From Meriones unguiculatus (lineage: Eukaryota > Chordata > Mammalia > Rodentia > Muridae): a stretch of 64,000 bases of DNA. The translations under genes were made by a program, and so were the position numbers. A model generated the notes under the pieces. The model ran no database searches. It saw nothing but the letters and a program-made list of their open reading frames with translations, and was not told where the DNA came from. Shown here one piece after another: positions 21,146 to 34,384 of this stretch (position 1 is its first letter; each line of letters starts with the position of its first letter). The stretch lies in assembly GCF_030254825.1 (NCBI RefSeq), contig NC_083358.1, forward strand, positions 88,310,933 to 88,374,932, written 5' to 3'.

Positions 21146-23534
21146 TTATCTGTTCCTTTAGATTCTCTCCTTCTCAGAACTAAAGATATTTCCCCCTTCC
21201 AGAATTTTAATACACTCATTATTTGCCTGATTTAGAGGGTCAGAGAGTGCTGTTGGCTGCTTCATGGTTAGCTATCCATCAAATTTTAAATTTCAAAGTT
21301 AGTATTGAATATTCCCTTACATTATAAGGACATCAACATTACAATCACCTTCCATGAATATTTTAGCAGACTGTGTATTCATAGCCTTTTTCCAGGTGGA
21401 TGAGATTATGTGCTATATATCTCTGGGCTCTGCTATACCTGAGCTGCTTTTGGGATAAAGTGTACAGATTTTTTTTTTTTTTTACCTCTGAGAGAATTTT
21501 GGCAATGGTAAGAATATTTAAATTACCCTGTCCAAACAATGTACTTTTTTGAGTTTATTGTTCCACCTTATTTTCTATTAAGTCCTTTGAGCAATTCTTT
21601 CCAAAAATATACCTTCTCAACTACAAAGAACTTTCTTGAAGCCCTGCCTTAATTTTTGTCTAGACTAGGCTAGATTAAAGATAGCAATGTTGATGATTAA
21701 TCTTTTGCAATCAGGACTAAATTTGTAATATATTTTAACTTTTAATCACACCTTAATCACATCTTTTTTGGCCTGCAGGCACAATACAGGAAATACAAAG
21801 TACATTTCTGTCCTTCAAACTTCCCCATATGAGCTCTCATCAGGAAGACTGTGTAACTAATGTGAAAATGTGAAAGTGTAAGGTCTTTCATTTTCAGACC
21901 ATAGAAATACATGCCCTATAGTAATATGCACACCTTACGCAGCACCTAATACCCTCTACCATATTTTGTCACAATAGACTTCTGAGACAAACGTCAGGAA
22001 AGTATTGATCAATTCGAGTATCTGTCCTGCCTTCAAGTAATAGGATGTGATCCACGAGGAAACAGGAAGGGAGCAGAGCACTGTGGGAAAATGCAGTCCT
22101 TCCCCGGGTGGTTCAGAATTATCCTTCTACAGACTGAAGACAGATGTGCCAAAAGTGAAGACAAAAGATGTATGTTGATGCAAAGTATAAGAACAAACAA
22201 ACTAGCCACGTGCAGGCAAACAGTGATGTTTGTGAGTAACTAGATAAGAGAAAAGTGAATGAATGTGTTCTTCCCTTTGAACTTTGAGAGCCCAAGGCAA
22301 CTTCTTGAAAGGTACAGACTATCTAATCCTATCTCCTTAAGATTATTACCAACTAGCTTCTTTGTTACTGAAATATTCTTCTAAGGAGAAAAGGTTGGAA
22401 TCTAATTAATCAAAAGAATTTATTTGGAGGACTAGGTGAAATTACACATTAAATGTATTGAAGAAAGAATGTTAAGAGAGGATAAGTCTGAGTATTTCCA
22501 AAGAAGATATGAAAATATAGAATAGTAAATGTTTATTTCCATGTATTTCCAATAACTAAAAAGCAAGTAATTATGATATAAAATGTAGAAAAAAAAAAAC
22601 AGAAAAGCCAGGAAATAACTTTTCCTTCCATACACAGTTGGGATGGTGGAATGTGAAAAATACAGAGGTTTCATATGATGCTAAAAAATAAAGTAGCCCT
22701 CTTTAAAAGAACAAAACCCATATTTATATTGCTATTTCTCAGAGGGTGATGCTTGAGAAGACTCAGAACTGAAAAGCTAGATGACTTTGCACTAATGAGG
22801 ATTTTTAAATATTAGCATATAGATTGGAGGAAATTCTCCTGAGACCAGATTGGAAATAGAATAAGAAAGGAAATGCTTTGAGGGGGCAAAAAAAGACCTG
22901 GTAACTGCTCTTAGAATTGGGGCACCTGGTAATCCATTCTAAAATGATTGAATGTGCACCCACAAGGCAGCGCCTAGTTCATTATTGGGTTGGATGAGGA
23001 GAATGAAGATGTATACCAGTATACCAAGCCCCTGGTGACTTGGTATAGTAATCATCCCTGGAGCATGAATTAGAAACCAGGTCATGAAATACGGTCCTTA
23101 ACACCCCCCCATATAAACCCCAAAACATGACATCATGAAAGACACATTGAAAAGTATTTGGGATTACACCCTTGACTTCTGATGACTGACATCAGAGGGG
23201 ATTGCATCCTCACAGAATGAAGTCCAGTGCTTGGCAGGGAGGTAGCCGCTTTCTCAAGAGAAGATTCTGGAATGGTGATTTGTATGTCTTCTTTGATGTT
23301 CCAGCTAAAATATGATCTTTGTCTCAAAGGGCAGATACTTCTAACTTGACAGTTAGTTAGCTCTTTCCAACTGAGGCCACCAAGATGTCTTAAAAGTGCC
23401 TTATTCTCTGAGGCAAAATAGTTTATAAGATATTACTGCTAGGAAGGGATAGAAGTAGTTAATATGTCCTAAACTGAATCCTTCTGTGCTATGGAAATTC
23501 ACATTATGAAACTGGCAAATGTTAACTGAGACAT
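21146..23534. other. Intergenic DNA without a recognised feature
   Basis: AT-rich, no repeat family or gene recognised. The 80-codon minus-strand frame at 22432-22674 is Phe/Tyr-rich because of AT content and has no support. Confidence 0.45.
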
Positions 23535-23612
23535 GCTGGTCACATCCACTGTGTATCCCTGACAACTATTGAGCTTCTCTGAGTCCGTTTGCTCTTCTGT
23601 AAAATTCAGCTT
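23535..23612 (+). mobile_element. MIR SINE relic
   Basis: A short patch, GCTTCTCTGAGTCCGTTTGC followed by TCTTCTGTAAAATTCAG, fits the end of a MIR core. Weak. Confidence 0.4.
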
Positions 23613-24170
23613 ACAAATCGTAACCGCACAGATGTTGAAAGGCTTATGTTTACAAAAAGCTTCATAAATATTAAAGCCTTGGGAAAATCTGAATTAGAAA
23701 ACATAATCATTTGTACAGACTGCCTCATCTCAGTCATTTCTAGGTGTTTTTCCATCTCTGATTTCAGCTCACAATTACTCAGATGAATTCTGGCAGCTCT
23801 GCTTCCCAGGCTATAAGTATTGGATTATTTGCTTTATGTTTTAAGCACTAAATTATCCACTGTTATCTTAGATATAAATCTATATATCTATGATGCCAGA
23901 GGACATTTCAAGGTATTCAGATTCCCTGAGACTAGCTTAAAACACCTTGAAGAAAGTGGACATAAGGATGTGACAATTGGAAGTGTCAGCACTTTAGGTA
24001 CATTGCAACTTCGTGACTGTACTCATGTAGAGTCATGAGTACAGGGTCCTGGCCATGTCATTTTAATGTCTCAGTTTCTGCAGCATTCTAAAATGTTGAT
24101 AATCTTGCCAAGGCCATCCCCAGCAATCAGAGGTCATCACTACTACTGTTACTCTTCAGGACAGCAGTAT

Positions 24171-24190
24171 AATCCTGCCATGGCAGGATT
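24171..24190. repeat. Perfect 20-bp palindrome
   Basis: AATCCTGCCATGGCAGGATT equals its own reverse complement, with no spacer. No known binding site recognised. Confidence 0.95.
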
Positions 24191-24956
24191 TTCATTGATC
24201 CATTTGGGAAAATGCCAGCATAAAACACCATGGAGCATCGTGTTTCTTGAGAATACCTGAAAGTCAGTCTGTGCTGTGATTAACAAGGACCATCACAAAC
24301 TAAACCACAAACCCTTCAAATAATTGGAGAAACAGAGGGCTTTAAACAGTGAAGTAATCATGTGGGGGGGCACATTGAGCTGGTGATGTTTGCAAGTCCC
24401 TGCTCAAAAATGAAGACTTGAATGCTAAATGGCACTTCTTTGTTGTCCTCGTATGTGCTGAGGAAATGATTGACATAAAATCATAGCAGATGGTAGACAT
24501 TCAAAATGATTCCTTCTCTCATATCTGGACCATATCAACTACTAACATTTTTGAAATGTGGAATCGAGAGCAAATGAACAAGTCAGCGCTGATAGCCCTG
24601 ACTTGTTAAAGCTCTGACTTGTTTATAACCAGACTTTGAACATACAGGAATCTCACATAGGAAGAGTCATTTTAATACAAATATTTCCGCAATTTTTTTT
24701 TCAGAAAAAAAGTAAACTAAGTTGGGCACTATTATGCTACCTCAGGAAACTGGGGGCTGTTGAGAGAATTAATGATACATGAATAGAACACTGTTCTGGG
24801 TCTCTGGAAAGTATTAATCTCTAGCTAATATTATCATAGTTACTGGGGAAAAATAAACCAAGGTTTTGAAGGAAAAACCGTCCAGTTTTTGCTGATGCTG
24901 TTTTAACAAATTAAATCCAGCATTTATTTTAGTATCAGCCCTAACAAAAATAGTCT

Positions 24957-25254
24957 CCTGAGCTGGCAAGATGGCTCATTAGGCAGAGTCACCTGTTCAC
25001 AACTCTGGTCACAGGAGTTCAATACCTGGAACCCATCTTAGAGGACTTGCTGACTGCAGTGCCATTTGTCTGTGAGTCCAGAACCCTGCGCTAGCATGGG
25101 AGACAGACAGACGCAGCACCAGGACGCTCCCTGGCCAGCTAGCCCGGAGCCCAGTGTGGCGGAAACAAGAGACCCTTTCTCCAAGGTGAGATGGAAAGAG
25201 AAAACCCATCACAAAATGTCCTTTTCCTCCCACATACACGTCATCTCCCATTCT
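24957..25254 (+). mobile_element. B3-type SINE
   Basis: GAGCTGGCAAGATGGCTCAT at the head, AGGAGTTCAATACCTGGAAC in the middle and CTCCCTGGCCAGCTAGCCCG further on, followed by a CA-rich tail. Order and spacing fit a diverged B3. Confidence 0.65.
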
Positions 25255-25580
25255 GCCCCCATACATCCCAACACCACACACAAACAAACACACATCTCAT
25301 ACATATTCACCCCCACACACACACATACACACACACACTTAGGCACTGTACATAGACCACACACACACACACACACACATGTACAGAGACACCACACATA
25401 CATAACACACACACCACATACACCATACACATGTACACACATATCACATACTTACCACACATACATGCACACACCACATACACTCTCTCTCACACAAACA
25501 CACTCTCACACACATACCACACAACACAGAGACACATCATACATGCATATATACTCACACACATGTACACACAAGCTTTA
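25255..25580. repeat. CA-rich low-complexity tract
   Basis: More than 300 bases of CA, CACATA and ACACAC units, with several pure CA runs (for example 25358-25378). It follows the B3-type SINE tail. The 171-codon His/Thr-rich frame at 25066-25581 is produced by this repeat and is not a gene. Confidence 0.9.
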
Positions 25581-26270
25581 AAAAAAAATGTGCTGTACCT
25601 CAGACCACTATAGTAACAAGCAACAAGAAAGAACTGAGTTCCAAACTTTTGAACCTTTCCCATATCATCAAAGCGAAAATGCATTCTTTGCTGACTAATT
25701 TAGAATTCTAGCAAAATATGTGGAAGGTTTCTACCAATAAAAGCAAAGTTCCCCCAGGATACCCTAATTTATGAAGTTAGTTAAGGGTTTACAATCCATG
25801 TTCTGTTTTCATTGGAGATCTATATGCGTGAAAAAAAAAAAAGTAGTAAAGCAAATTGTCAGTGAGTGAAAACAAACTAAGATACTTTATTCTCATCGAC
25901 AGGAGCAGTAGATTGAAGATGCCGTTACACAGCGCGACGTTGGCTGAAGTGATGGTGGGACCTGATAATGAAATATAATTATCAATACTGATTTAATAAT
26001 GAAATGGAAGTCAGAAAAGCAAACAGAAGAATATGCGGTGATATATTTCTCTCACAAAGTCTTCCTCCAACCTTCGCTCAAAGTGATTTTGTTTACAGTA
26101 TATAAATAGTCATATTCTTAAGGATAAAGTTTCCAACTACTTAATATTTTCTAATTTACCTATTAAATTACTTATAATTTCCTTCCTTAGCTAAGAATTA
26201 TTTTTGTAAATTTATTTTTGTAAACTTATGGAGGAAGTAGGAGGAAGCCCAAGTAAATTATTATTTACTT
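25581..26270. other. Intergenic DNA without a recognised feature
   Basis: AT-rich sequence with a short A run near 25831. No gene or repeat family recognised. Confidence 0.45.
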
Positions 26271-26274
26271 TATG

Positions 26275-26543
26275 TGTGTATGTGTGTGTGAAGTGTGCAA
26301 AGGTGAACATGTGTGTGAGGCGGTTAAGCAGTCTCCACTTTCTTCCCTTGAAGTAGGCTCTCTCACTGAAGATCTTCTGGCCAGCTAGCTCCTGGAATCT
26401 ACCTGTCCCCACTTCCTAATGCTGCTATTATAGAGATGTGTAGCCACAACTGACGTTTTAAAATGCTGACCTTAGGGATTTGAACTCAAGCCCTCATGCT
26501 TGTGAAACAAGCACTATCACTCACTGAGCATCTTCCCCTGATC
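26275..26543 (-). mobile_element. B3 SINE
   Basis: On the plus strand the GT-rich tail comes first, then CTCTCACTGAAGATCTTCTG, GGCCAGCTAGCTCCTGG, and the reversed head with TTGAACTCAAGCCCTCATGC followed by ACTCACTGAGCATCTTCCCC. It lies immediately left of the inverted L1 at 26568. Confidence 0.75.
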
Positions 26544-26567
26544 CACTTGAAACAAATCTCTAGTTGC

Positions 26568-27586
26568 TTTTTTTAATTTTTTTATTAATTACAGTTTATT
26601 AACTTTGTAGCCCAACTGTAGTCCCCTCCCAATCCCACTCTCCCTCACTCTTCTCCACCCATGCCCCTCCTCCAGTTCACTGATAGGGGAGGTCCTCCTC
26701 CACTTTCATCTGACCCTAGCCTATCAGGTCTCATCAGGACTGGCTGCATTGTCTTCCTCTGTGACCTGGTAATTCCCCCCCCCCACACTCAGGGGGAGTT
26801 GATCAAAGAGCCAGCCACTGAGTTCAGGTCAGAGACAGTCCCTGTTCCCCTTACTAGGGAAGCTACTTGTATGCTGAGCTGCCAGGGGTTACATCTCTGC
26901 AGGGGTTAGAATGGTCCTTGGTTGAAGTATCAGTCTCAGAAAAGATTCCTGTGCCTAGATTTTTTTCTCTCCTTGTGGAGCTCCTGTGCCCTCTAGGTCT
27001 TTCTATCTCACACTTCTTCATACAAGTCCCTGCACTCTGCCCAAAGTTTGGCTATGAGTCTTAGCCTCTGCTTTGATACCCTGCAGGGTAGAGTCTTTCA
27101 GAGGCCCTCTGTGGTCAAGATCCAGCTATACCACTCCTAGGTATATATCCGAAAGATGCTCAAGTATACAACAAGGACTTTGCTCAACCATGTTCTTAGC
27201 AGCTTTATTTGTAATAGCCAGAAGCTGGAAACAACCCAGATGTCCCTCAGCTGAGGAATGGATACAGAAATTGTGGTACATTTAGACAATGGAATACTAC
27301 TCAGCAATTAAAAACAAGGAAATAGTGAAATTTGCAGGCAAATGGTGGAAACTAGAAAAGATCACCCTGAGTGAGGCATCCCAGAATAAGAAAGACACAC
27401 ATGGTATATACTTATTTATAAGTGGATATTAGACATATAATATAGGATAGACATACTAAAATCTGTACACCTAAAGAAGCTAAGCAAGAAGGAGGACCCT
27501 GGGTAAGATAATCAATCCTCACTCAGAAAGACAAATGGGACAGACATCAGAAGAGGGAGAAAACAGGGAACAGAACAGAAGCCTAT
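26568..27586 (-). mobile_element. L1 with inverted 5' segment (twin priming)
   Basis: From about 26568 to 27116 the minus strand carries the L1 3' UTR with its A tail (T run) at the left. At about 27117 the orientation flips: 27117-27586 is plus-strand ORF2 C-terminus (CSTMFLAALFVIARSWKQPR is in frame) plus the start of the 3' UTR. The two segments meet at nearly adjacent L1 positions, so little was lost. No clean target-site duplication found. Confidence 0.8.
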
Positions 27587-27599
27587 CTATCCAGTTTCT

Positions 27600-28600
27600 A
27601 AGAAATTCAATAACCCACCCAAGTTCAATGGGTATCTCAAATGAGCAGAGAAATCAACCCAGAGATTTTGAACTCTCACTGAAATGGAACTCTAGAAAAA
27701 TCACTTAAAGTTCATGGAAAGGCTATTCAGAAATAGTGATAATTTTCTCATCTTTGCATTCCTCACTTGATGCTCTCCCTAAGTCCACCATTATTCTCAA
27801 ATATTGTAAGCAGCCGAGAGCTCCTATTTGAATACAGTTCAATTTATACAAAGAAACTCAATCCCAAGTTATTATCTACATGAGGTCACCTTTCTATGGA
27901 GCAAAGAAGAGAAATTCACTCAGTTTTCTGGGCACTCAATCTTTATTTTTTTTCTCACTGAAACATGATTTGTCATAGCCAGTCAGCTTAGCTTAATAGT
28001 GTGTATACTTATCCTGAAATCTACCTAAATGACTGGATGAAATCCAATTCCAGGCAGGTCACAAATCTAGGCTCTGTTTCTCAGTCTGGTTGTCCCTCTG
28101 TGATACACAGCATCTTTATGTGTTCATCAGCTTAATATCAAGATAAATGATAAGGATCACAACACTTTCTGGCAAGGTTTTGTTTACATAATGAGCCTGC
28201 TAATCATGTGGTATGGGTTGAAAGAGATAAGTGAGTAACCCAAGAGACACTGCTCAAAAGTGTGCTGGGAGATTTGAGTTTGGCTTGTTAATCTCAAAGA
28301 AACAAATATCTGATTTCTGGCACTGAAACAGTGCATTTGGGACAGGATGATCAGAATCCACTGGGCTGTCACATCACAGAGACTTTAGTTTAGAGCTTGA
28401 GTCTTCAGACTTTTAAAAACTATTTATCTGCAATCCTGATGCAGTATAAGTAACAGAGAAAGACATTCTGAATGACACTGAACTTTTATTCTTGTCTTTG
28501 GTGGACCTGGGGACAAGGTCACAGGTAGAAAGGATAGATATTCCTAAAGTTCTTTAATTTTTGATATGCACACTTAGTCATTGAGCCAAGAATACAGGAG
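27600..28600. other. Intergenic DNA without a recognised feature
   Basis: No gene or repeat recognised. Confidence 0.45.
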
Positions 28601-28604
28601 TCTA

Positions 28605-29000
28605 AAATGCTTTGTTCAGGCTTCCAAAAAAAATTACCACAGACGAGGTAGCTTAATGATAGGAATCTTTTTCTTCACAGTGATGGATATGAAAAGTTCC
28701 AAGACCAAGGTGTTATAGGAATAGCTTCTGTGGAAGCCTCTCAAAATGGCCTGTATATGGCTGGCCATGTCTGCGAGACTCCTTAGATGACCTTCCCTCT
28801 GAGCCTACATACACAGATAAACTCCACTGTGTCCTCTTCATACTGGACACCAACCTTATCTGATATGAGCCTCACATCTATTTTTTTCATTCATCCTTGT
28901 GATCCCCCTGAGAATCCAATCTCTAAACCTAACTGTGTTGTGTCAGTATTTTAACATGGATTTGAGGGGCTAGGAAAGAATATCTTTCAGTCCATAACAG
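28605..29000 (-). mobile_element. ERVL-MaLR (MLT1/MST-like) LTR relic
   Basis: Reverse-complement MaLR landmarks: AATTACCACAGACGAGGTAG, CTTTTTCTTCACAGTGATGG, AAGTTCCAAGACCAAGGTG, and the end CTTTCAGTCCATAACAG. Ancient and diverged, no internal genes. Confidence 0.65.
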
Positions 29001-30800
29001 CTCTTACTGCCTCTCTAATTCAATGTATCTATCTATAGAACTATAGATTAAATATAGATGATATGGATAGAGAGAGAGGGGGAGATGTCATCAGGTTGAG
29101 CCATAGAAAAGCTCCATTTTCAGTGGCGAGAAACAGCTGTTTTCGGGAAACTTGAAATGGCTCATCCTGTTCAATGTCACTGCTGAGTTTCTTTCTTGCT
29201 AAAATATCTACTTGATGTTCCCATGAGTCATAACACTTGGGAATAATAAATTACATTTACTCGTTTTTAATGGTGTCTAAGCTTCCAAACCAATGGATAT
29301 ATGGTTGAGCTCTTTAAAGTTAAGTTAGAGAACAAGTTAACTTTTACGACCTCATTGTAAATGTCAGAAAGCCTGAGTTAAAGCTGAATCAATGGCACAT
29401 ATTTTAAGATCTCCTTGACAGCACCACCTCATTGCAACCCACTGTGATTTTCATACCATAAACACTGGTATCTGAAGGGCGGTCTCTCTCATGTAGCTAG
29501 GAGTATATCGTGAATAAAATATGGATTATTGGGGATAAGCAAATAAACGTTTTTAGTCTAGGATTCAGAAATTTAATTGCTTCTCCTTGCTATTGCTGAT
29601 AAGGAAGCCACTGGCGACACTTGGAAACTGCGACAAATCAATTACTTGAAGGTAGTAGAGGCTAGTGTCGGGGGAGAAGTGGGTGAGGAGTGGTTGGAAG
29701 TGGGTTACACCACAGGGCTTTCCTAATGCAGTCTGAACCAGCCGAGCCCCCTTTAAGTTCTGCCGCCTTCTCTCCAGCTGGAGATGACTGTATGATGAGG
29801 AAAAGGAAAGTCGCATACCTCTCATGCCGTCATCACACAGTGTACAGCTACCAGCTCTGCTCTAACAGATAAGAATGCTTACTAGACTCTTTGCCCTACC
29901 GACCCACTGACTAACATAATCTTATGCTAGGTAAATGCGCAAACTAATGCTTTGCATTTTTTGAATCATATCCTTTAAGAATTTATAATCCTATGCAAAG
30001 ATCCACATCAGGCACGGTACAACAGATTATCTTCCATCTGCTAACCAAACCAACTATTTAAAAAATAAGCACTGTGTATTTCCACACTCAAAGAAGGATA
30101 TCCAGGAGAATTTTTTTCTAAAATTATATACTATGCTATTGATTTACTGACATAAGGAAAGGCAAAGAGACACATATGACTATTTAAGTACATTCAGACG
30201 TTTAATTTATATGTTTTAGTGCTACATGAGTCTCCATAAAATTCTATGAAACACAGATCACTGTCTTCTTCTTTGTTCAGAGTCTTGTCAGCTTACCCAC
30301 AATTAATGACTGGCATAAGTGATGTTTGACCCAAGAACTAGCTATTTCAGAGACAGTCCCAACATACAGTTATATAAAGCAGTTCTACAAATGTTGTTAT
30401 GTGGATTAAGGGAATTTTTTGAGTACCTAAACTGTTGTATCAACATATTAGAAAATATATCCAATACTAAAAATAAGCAAGCTCAATACATCATGTAACT
30501 CTCAAAGGCATTTTTGCTTAGCAAAGAAAACCAGTTTTAAAATGTTACATAATTATAAGACTCCTGTGTGTTATTCTTGAAAAGAAAGAGCCATGGCATT
30601 GGCGAACAGATCAGGGGTTGTCAAGGCCAGGGTAAGCGCGTGGTGTGCATAGAAAGTATTATCATAAGGAATGTTGATTGGGCAAATGGAAATTTGCAAC
30701 CTGAATGTCTTAGGGGTTGTCTCAGCTGTGTTTGTCTTACCATCCACACATCTCTACATAAGGACATCAAGGGAAAATAGAAAATAAAAACATAACAGAA
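29001..30800. other. Intergenic DNA without a recognised gene
   Basis: Mostly AT-rich. The patch 29600-29850 has more CpG and GC than its surroundings and frames of 60-86 codons on both strands, but no domain, clear splice sites or known exon, so I call nothing there. Confidence 0.45.
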
Positions 30801-30804
30801 TATT

Positions 30805-31315
30805 TCCCCTCCCCCAAGGCTCAGGGATCTTTGTGGAAGAGAGGACAGGAAAATTGTGAGGGTCTGAGATAATTGAAAGAATCAGCATTTCCCAGATTCA
30901 ACACGGCTGATGAACTTACAAACCTACAGTAACTGTGACAGCATGCACAGGACCTGTGCAAGATCCAGCTAGACAAAATCCTGGGGGAATGAATGGGGAC
31001 AGGAAATCTCACTACTAACTGAGAAGTTATTGGCATTTGAAAGCTTTGATAGCTTTTGGGAGAGGGAGACTCAGTTTTCCTCAAATACATGTTAGGCTGA
31101 ACACACACTAGAACAAATTATACTCCGAGACTAATTGGTCAACACTCATTGGATTCAATGGGGAAAAAGAAGATGAAAAACAGGCATTGATCTCAAAGAT
31201 GAACAGGAAGAAATGTGAGGGATGAAATGATGATCAGAAGAGGAATCAGGGAGGGTGAACATATTCAAAGTACATTGTGTGAAATGCTCAAAAAAGCAAT
31301 AAAAATAGTGCAAGA
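30805..31315 (+). mobile_element. Lx-type LINE 3' UTR fragment
   Basis: Lx landmarks in order: CCCCCAAGGCTCAGGGATCT, TGTGACAGCATGCACAGGAC, AGCTAGACAAAATCCTGGGG, GAGAAGTTATTGGCATTTGA, GAGGGAGACTCAGTTTTCCT, and the end CAAAGTACATTGTGTGAAAT. An old 5'-truncated copy, distinct from the young L1 family here. Confidence 0.8.
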
Positions 31316-31329
31316 AGTAACTTCACAAG

Positions 31330-33155
31330 GATTTCCACCATAAAAATTTGATAAATAATATCAGCATCATACTATACCTATAATGTTTTGTGGTTTTAGT
31401 CTTACACAGAAGATTAGGCAATCTATAGATCTGTTGTCTATTTTTGGACAGGCATATCCATATTGGGATGTATATATGTTTGAAATGATACTAAACAATG
31501 ATGGGGACTGATATATAGCAATCTTTTAAATTTTATTCATACTTGTTTTATTATAAGGAATACTGTTGGCTTCTCAGGCCACATATCAATATATCAAGAG
31601 GAAGATCAGAGATGGGGTTTTATTCTCTCTAGCCCTCTCCATGGTAACTGGCGTCAGGCGTTGGAACACTGCTTTAGTGGTGAAGAAAGCATAGCAATTC
31701 CTGTGAAGAGCTAGAGTGTTCTAGAAGAGATGACATAGAAGTAAAAGGTGATTTGTTTCAACTGAAACAAAGAAATAAAATACAGTAAATGGAGTTTGGG
31801 ATGAAACTATGGCGTTGCCACAGTTGGATCTGGTAACAGGCAGCAGTAGCGTACCATCGAACTATACACCACCAGCCTGCTTGCTCACCAAACCTCAGGG
31901 TCATGCTTACAGCAAGCTTACAAACCTGACGACAGACACTGGGAGAGAAGGAGCTGGCCCTTTGAGTGGTTACCTTTGGCTTTTAAAAGGTTATTGAACC
32001 TTTTCAAGAATTTGGAAGTCATAACATGACTGTATCTACATGAAAAGAGTCCTATAAATGAGAAGACACCACAGAAATGTTAGTTGCGCTTAGCTTTAAA
32101 GCTGGGAACCTGACTCAGCAGACTATCAGAACTACAGAATGAACATCTTTCAGGTCACCAAAATTCCAAATTCTTCATCTTTTAAGGAGCTGAAGCATTC
32201 ATTTCAAGTGAATAGGATCTGTGCTTGCTCACATATTGTGCAGTATAGTCATTCTGAACAGTAATAAACACAGATAAATGATCTGAGGAATGTGAATGAC
32301 TCAGTAAAACCATAGCAGCCCATCTTGATGAGATGATTATCCTTTCAGAAAGAAAAAAAAACTATTAAAATACAAATATGCTAAATAAATCAAATTTGGG
32401 AGGTCAAATTTTCCAGAGATATCCAATCTGCTAGTGATATTGTGTCTCTGTGGAATTTCCATCTGAATCGTGCTGAGGATGTGAGGACTGGGAGCGGGGT
32501 GAAAGAAACCTTTGCGAGACTACGGGCTTGGGCTTCAGCGATGTTATGTGCTCTGATAACTAAGACAAAATGAGATGAATAAAATTGTTAGCACACATTT
32601 TTTGCACACTGCTAGAAGAAAGATAACTGTAATAAGCAATTCACAGAGGAACTAAGAAAGTGTATGCAAAATGGCATAATTCATACAGATCAAATGTTAA
32701 ATACATTGACAACATTCCAGTGCCGTCTCTTATATCTAGGCAAGCTGGGTAAAGGCTTGAGTTGAGTTTCAACAATAACTTTCTCAGGCAGAATATCTCT
32801 CCTAGCTAACTCACCTCTGATTTCCAGAATGTTACATGCATCTCCTGTGTTGTGGCTGTTGGGCTTCTCAAATAAGAACAGATTTAGACTGTGGTAGTAA
32901 TACTTCTTAGTTTATCACCAGCATCTCACTCTGCTAAATTCTTGGTCTTATGCTTGTGAAATCATCCAAGCATAAACATTGTGCAAAGCCACTGACAGGG
33001 GTGACTGTGGGAGGAAAGTTTATCCTGCTCTAAATGCTGAGTTATGGCCTTTACAAACTAAGATCCCACATTGTCTTCTGAGATGCCATTCCTTTTTACT
33101 CTGACACAAACTTAGGACTCCCTGAGTATTTATAATATACGTAAATGAATTTGAT
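31330..33155. other. Intergenic DNA without a recognised feature
   Basis: No gene, RNA or repeat family recognised in this AT-rich stretch. Confidence 0.45.
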
Positions 33156-33159
33156 CTTA

Positions 33160-33300
33160 GAGGCCCTGCTGATGTATGTCTGTATTCTTGCTAATCAGAA
33201 GGCTGAAGCAAGAGGATCAGGATCTTAAGTTTGAGACTATGGTAAGCTTCAAGCAAGGTTGAACTGAATAATAAAAACTTGAGAAAAATAAAAGAAATAA
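33160..33300 (+). mobile_element. B1/4.5S-type SINE, diverged
   Basis: GTCTGTATTCTTGCTAATCA, GAAGGCTGAAGCAAGAGGAT and TTAAGTTTGAGACTATGGTA match the B1 core order, followed by an A-rich tail that leads into a GAAA tract. Confidence 0.6.
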
Positions 33301-33328
33301 AATGAAGGGACCTAGAGAAGCAGAAAGA

Positions 33329-33356
33329 AAAAAGAAAGGAAGGATGGAAGGAAGAA

Positions 33357-33419
<63 letters not shown>

Positions 33420-33465
33420 GAAGGAAGGAAGGAAGGAAGAAAGAAAGAAAGAAAAAGAAAGAAGG
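33329..33465. repeat. (GAAA)n/(GGAA)n microsatellite
   Basis: A long GAAA tract (about 33356-33418) flanked by GGAA units and more GAAA, following a B1-type SINE tail. The 104-codon Ser/Phe frame on the minus strand is produced by it. Confidence 0.9.
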
Positions 33466-34384
33466 ATTCTGAGTCTCTTCTAAAGAAATAATTGAGGCTT
33501 AACAAAAGAAATTATGGTTTGACTGCATGATTTACACTCATGGCGAAATGGAAAAAAAAAAGTTCATCAACAAGATACAGGGTAGAACACCACAGCAGTC
33601 TGTCAAATGGCAAATAAAAATATTATTTGGACGAATTTAAAAGAAAATGATTTTACACTCAAATTCTACTGTGGTCCTTTTCCTTGTCTCTAAGTTTTGA
33701 ATTTTCACTAGAAAAACATACAGTCACCATGTCAAAACAAAGCAAAATTTACATTGTTTGAGGAGGTTCATAATTTAAGTCAATACAGTAAGTCAAGATA
33801 ATGGTACCTAAAAATGGAAGGTGAGGTGCATTCCCACAAAGAATCTACCCCTGAAAGACTCCTTCTTACCATAATTACATCTGCGCTGGTAAGGCATAGT
33901 GAATATGAGACTGTGAGTGCTCTAGAGTGGTTAATGAGCAGTCTACGAAGCTGAGTGGAACCTCAAGTATGTTCAGGGTTTAATAAAAGAAAATTCTAAA
34001 AGCTTCGGTTAAAAAAAAAAAAAGAAAAGAAAAGGGAGAGCAGAAGTGCTTGGTAAACCAGTAGAAGACTATCTTGGTCAAAGAGTGGGGCTGGATTTGG
34101 TAAGAAGAGGAAAGTTAGTTTAGAAAGTTCATGGATTCCAGATGTTATAGTAACAGTAATAATAATAATAGATAATCTAATGTCTTGAAATTTGTCCTTA
34201 AAGTAATGAGAAACCATCTACATTATCTGACTGAGAAATAAAGGTGGTTCAAACTGCACAGCCTAGAAATTATCTGGATACTGATTTGTATAATCTACAT
34301 GGTGCAGGGAAAGGAGGCATACACTCACAGAGAGCAGCAGAGGAAGCCAACACCAAATGAAAGGCAATTCTTACGAAGTTCAAC

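Noticed and set aside
25066..25581. 171-codon His/Thr-rich frame
   Set aside because: It is a translation of the CA-rich tract following a SINE tail; the repeat on either strand gives such frames.
29565..29872. GC-richer patch as a hidden exon
   Set aside because: No known protein segment and no convincing paired splice sites; the signal is only a mild composition change.
33191..33505. Ser/Phe/Leu frame with repeated FLSFFLS units, also at 6539-6775 and 60945-61127
   Set aside because: These translate the GAAA microsatellites on the complementary strand.
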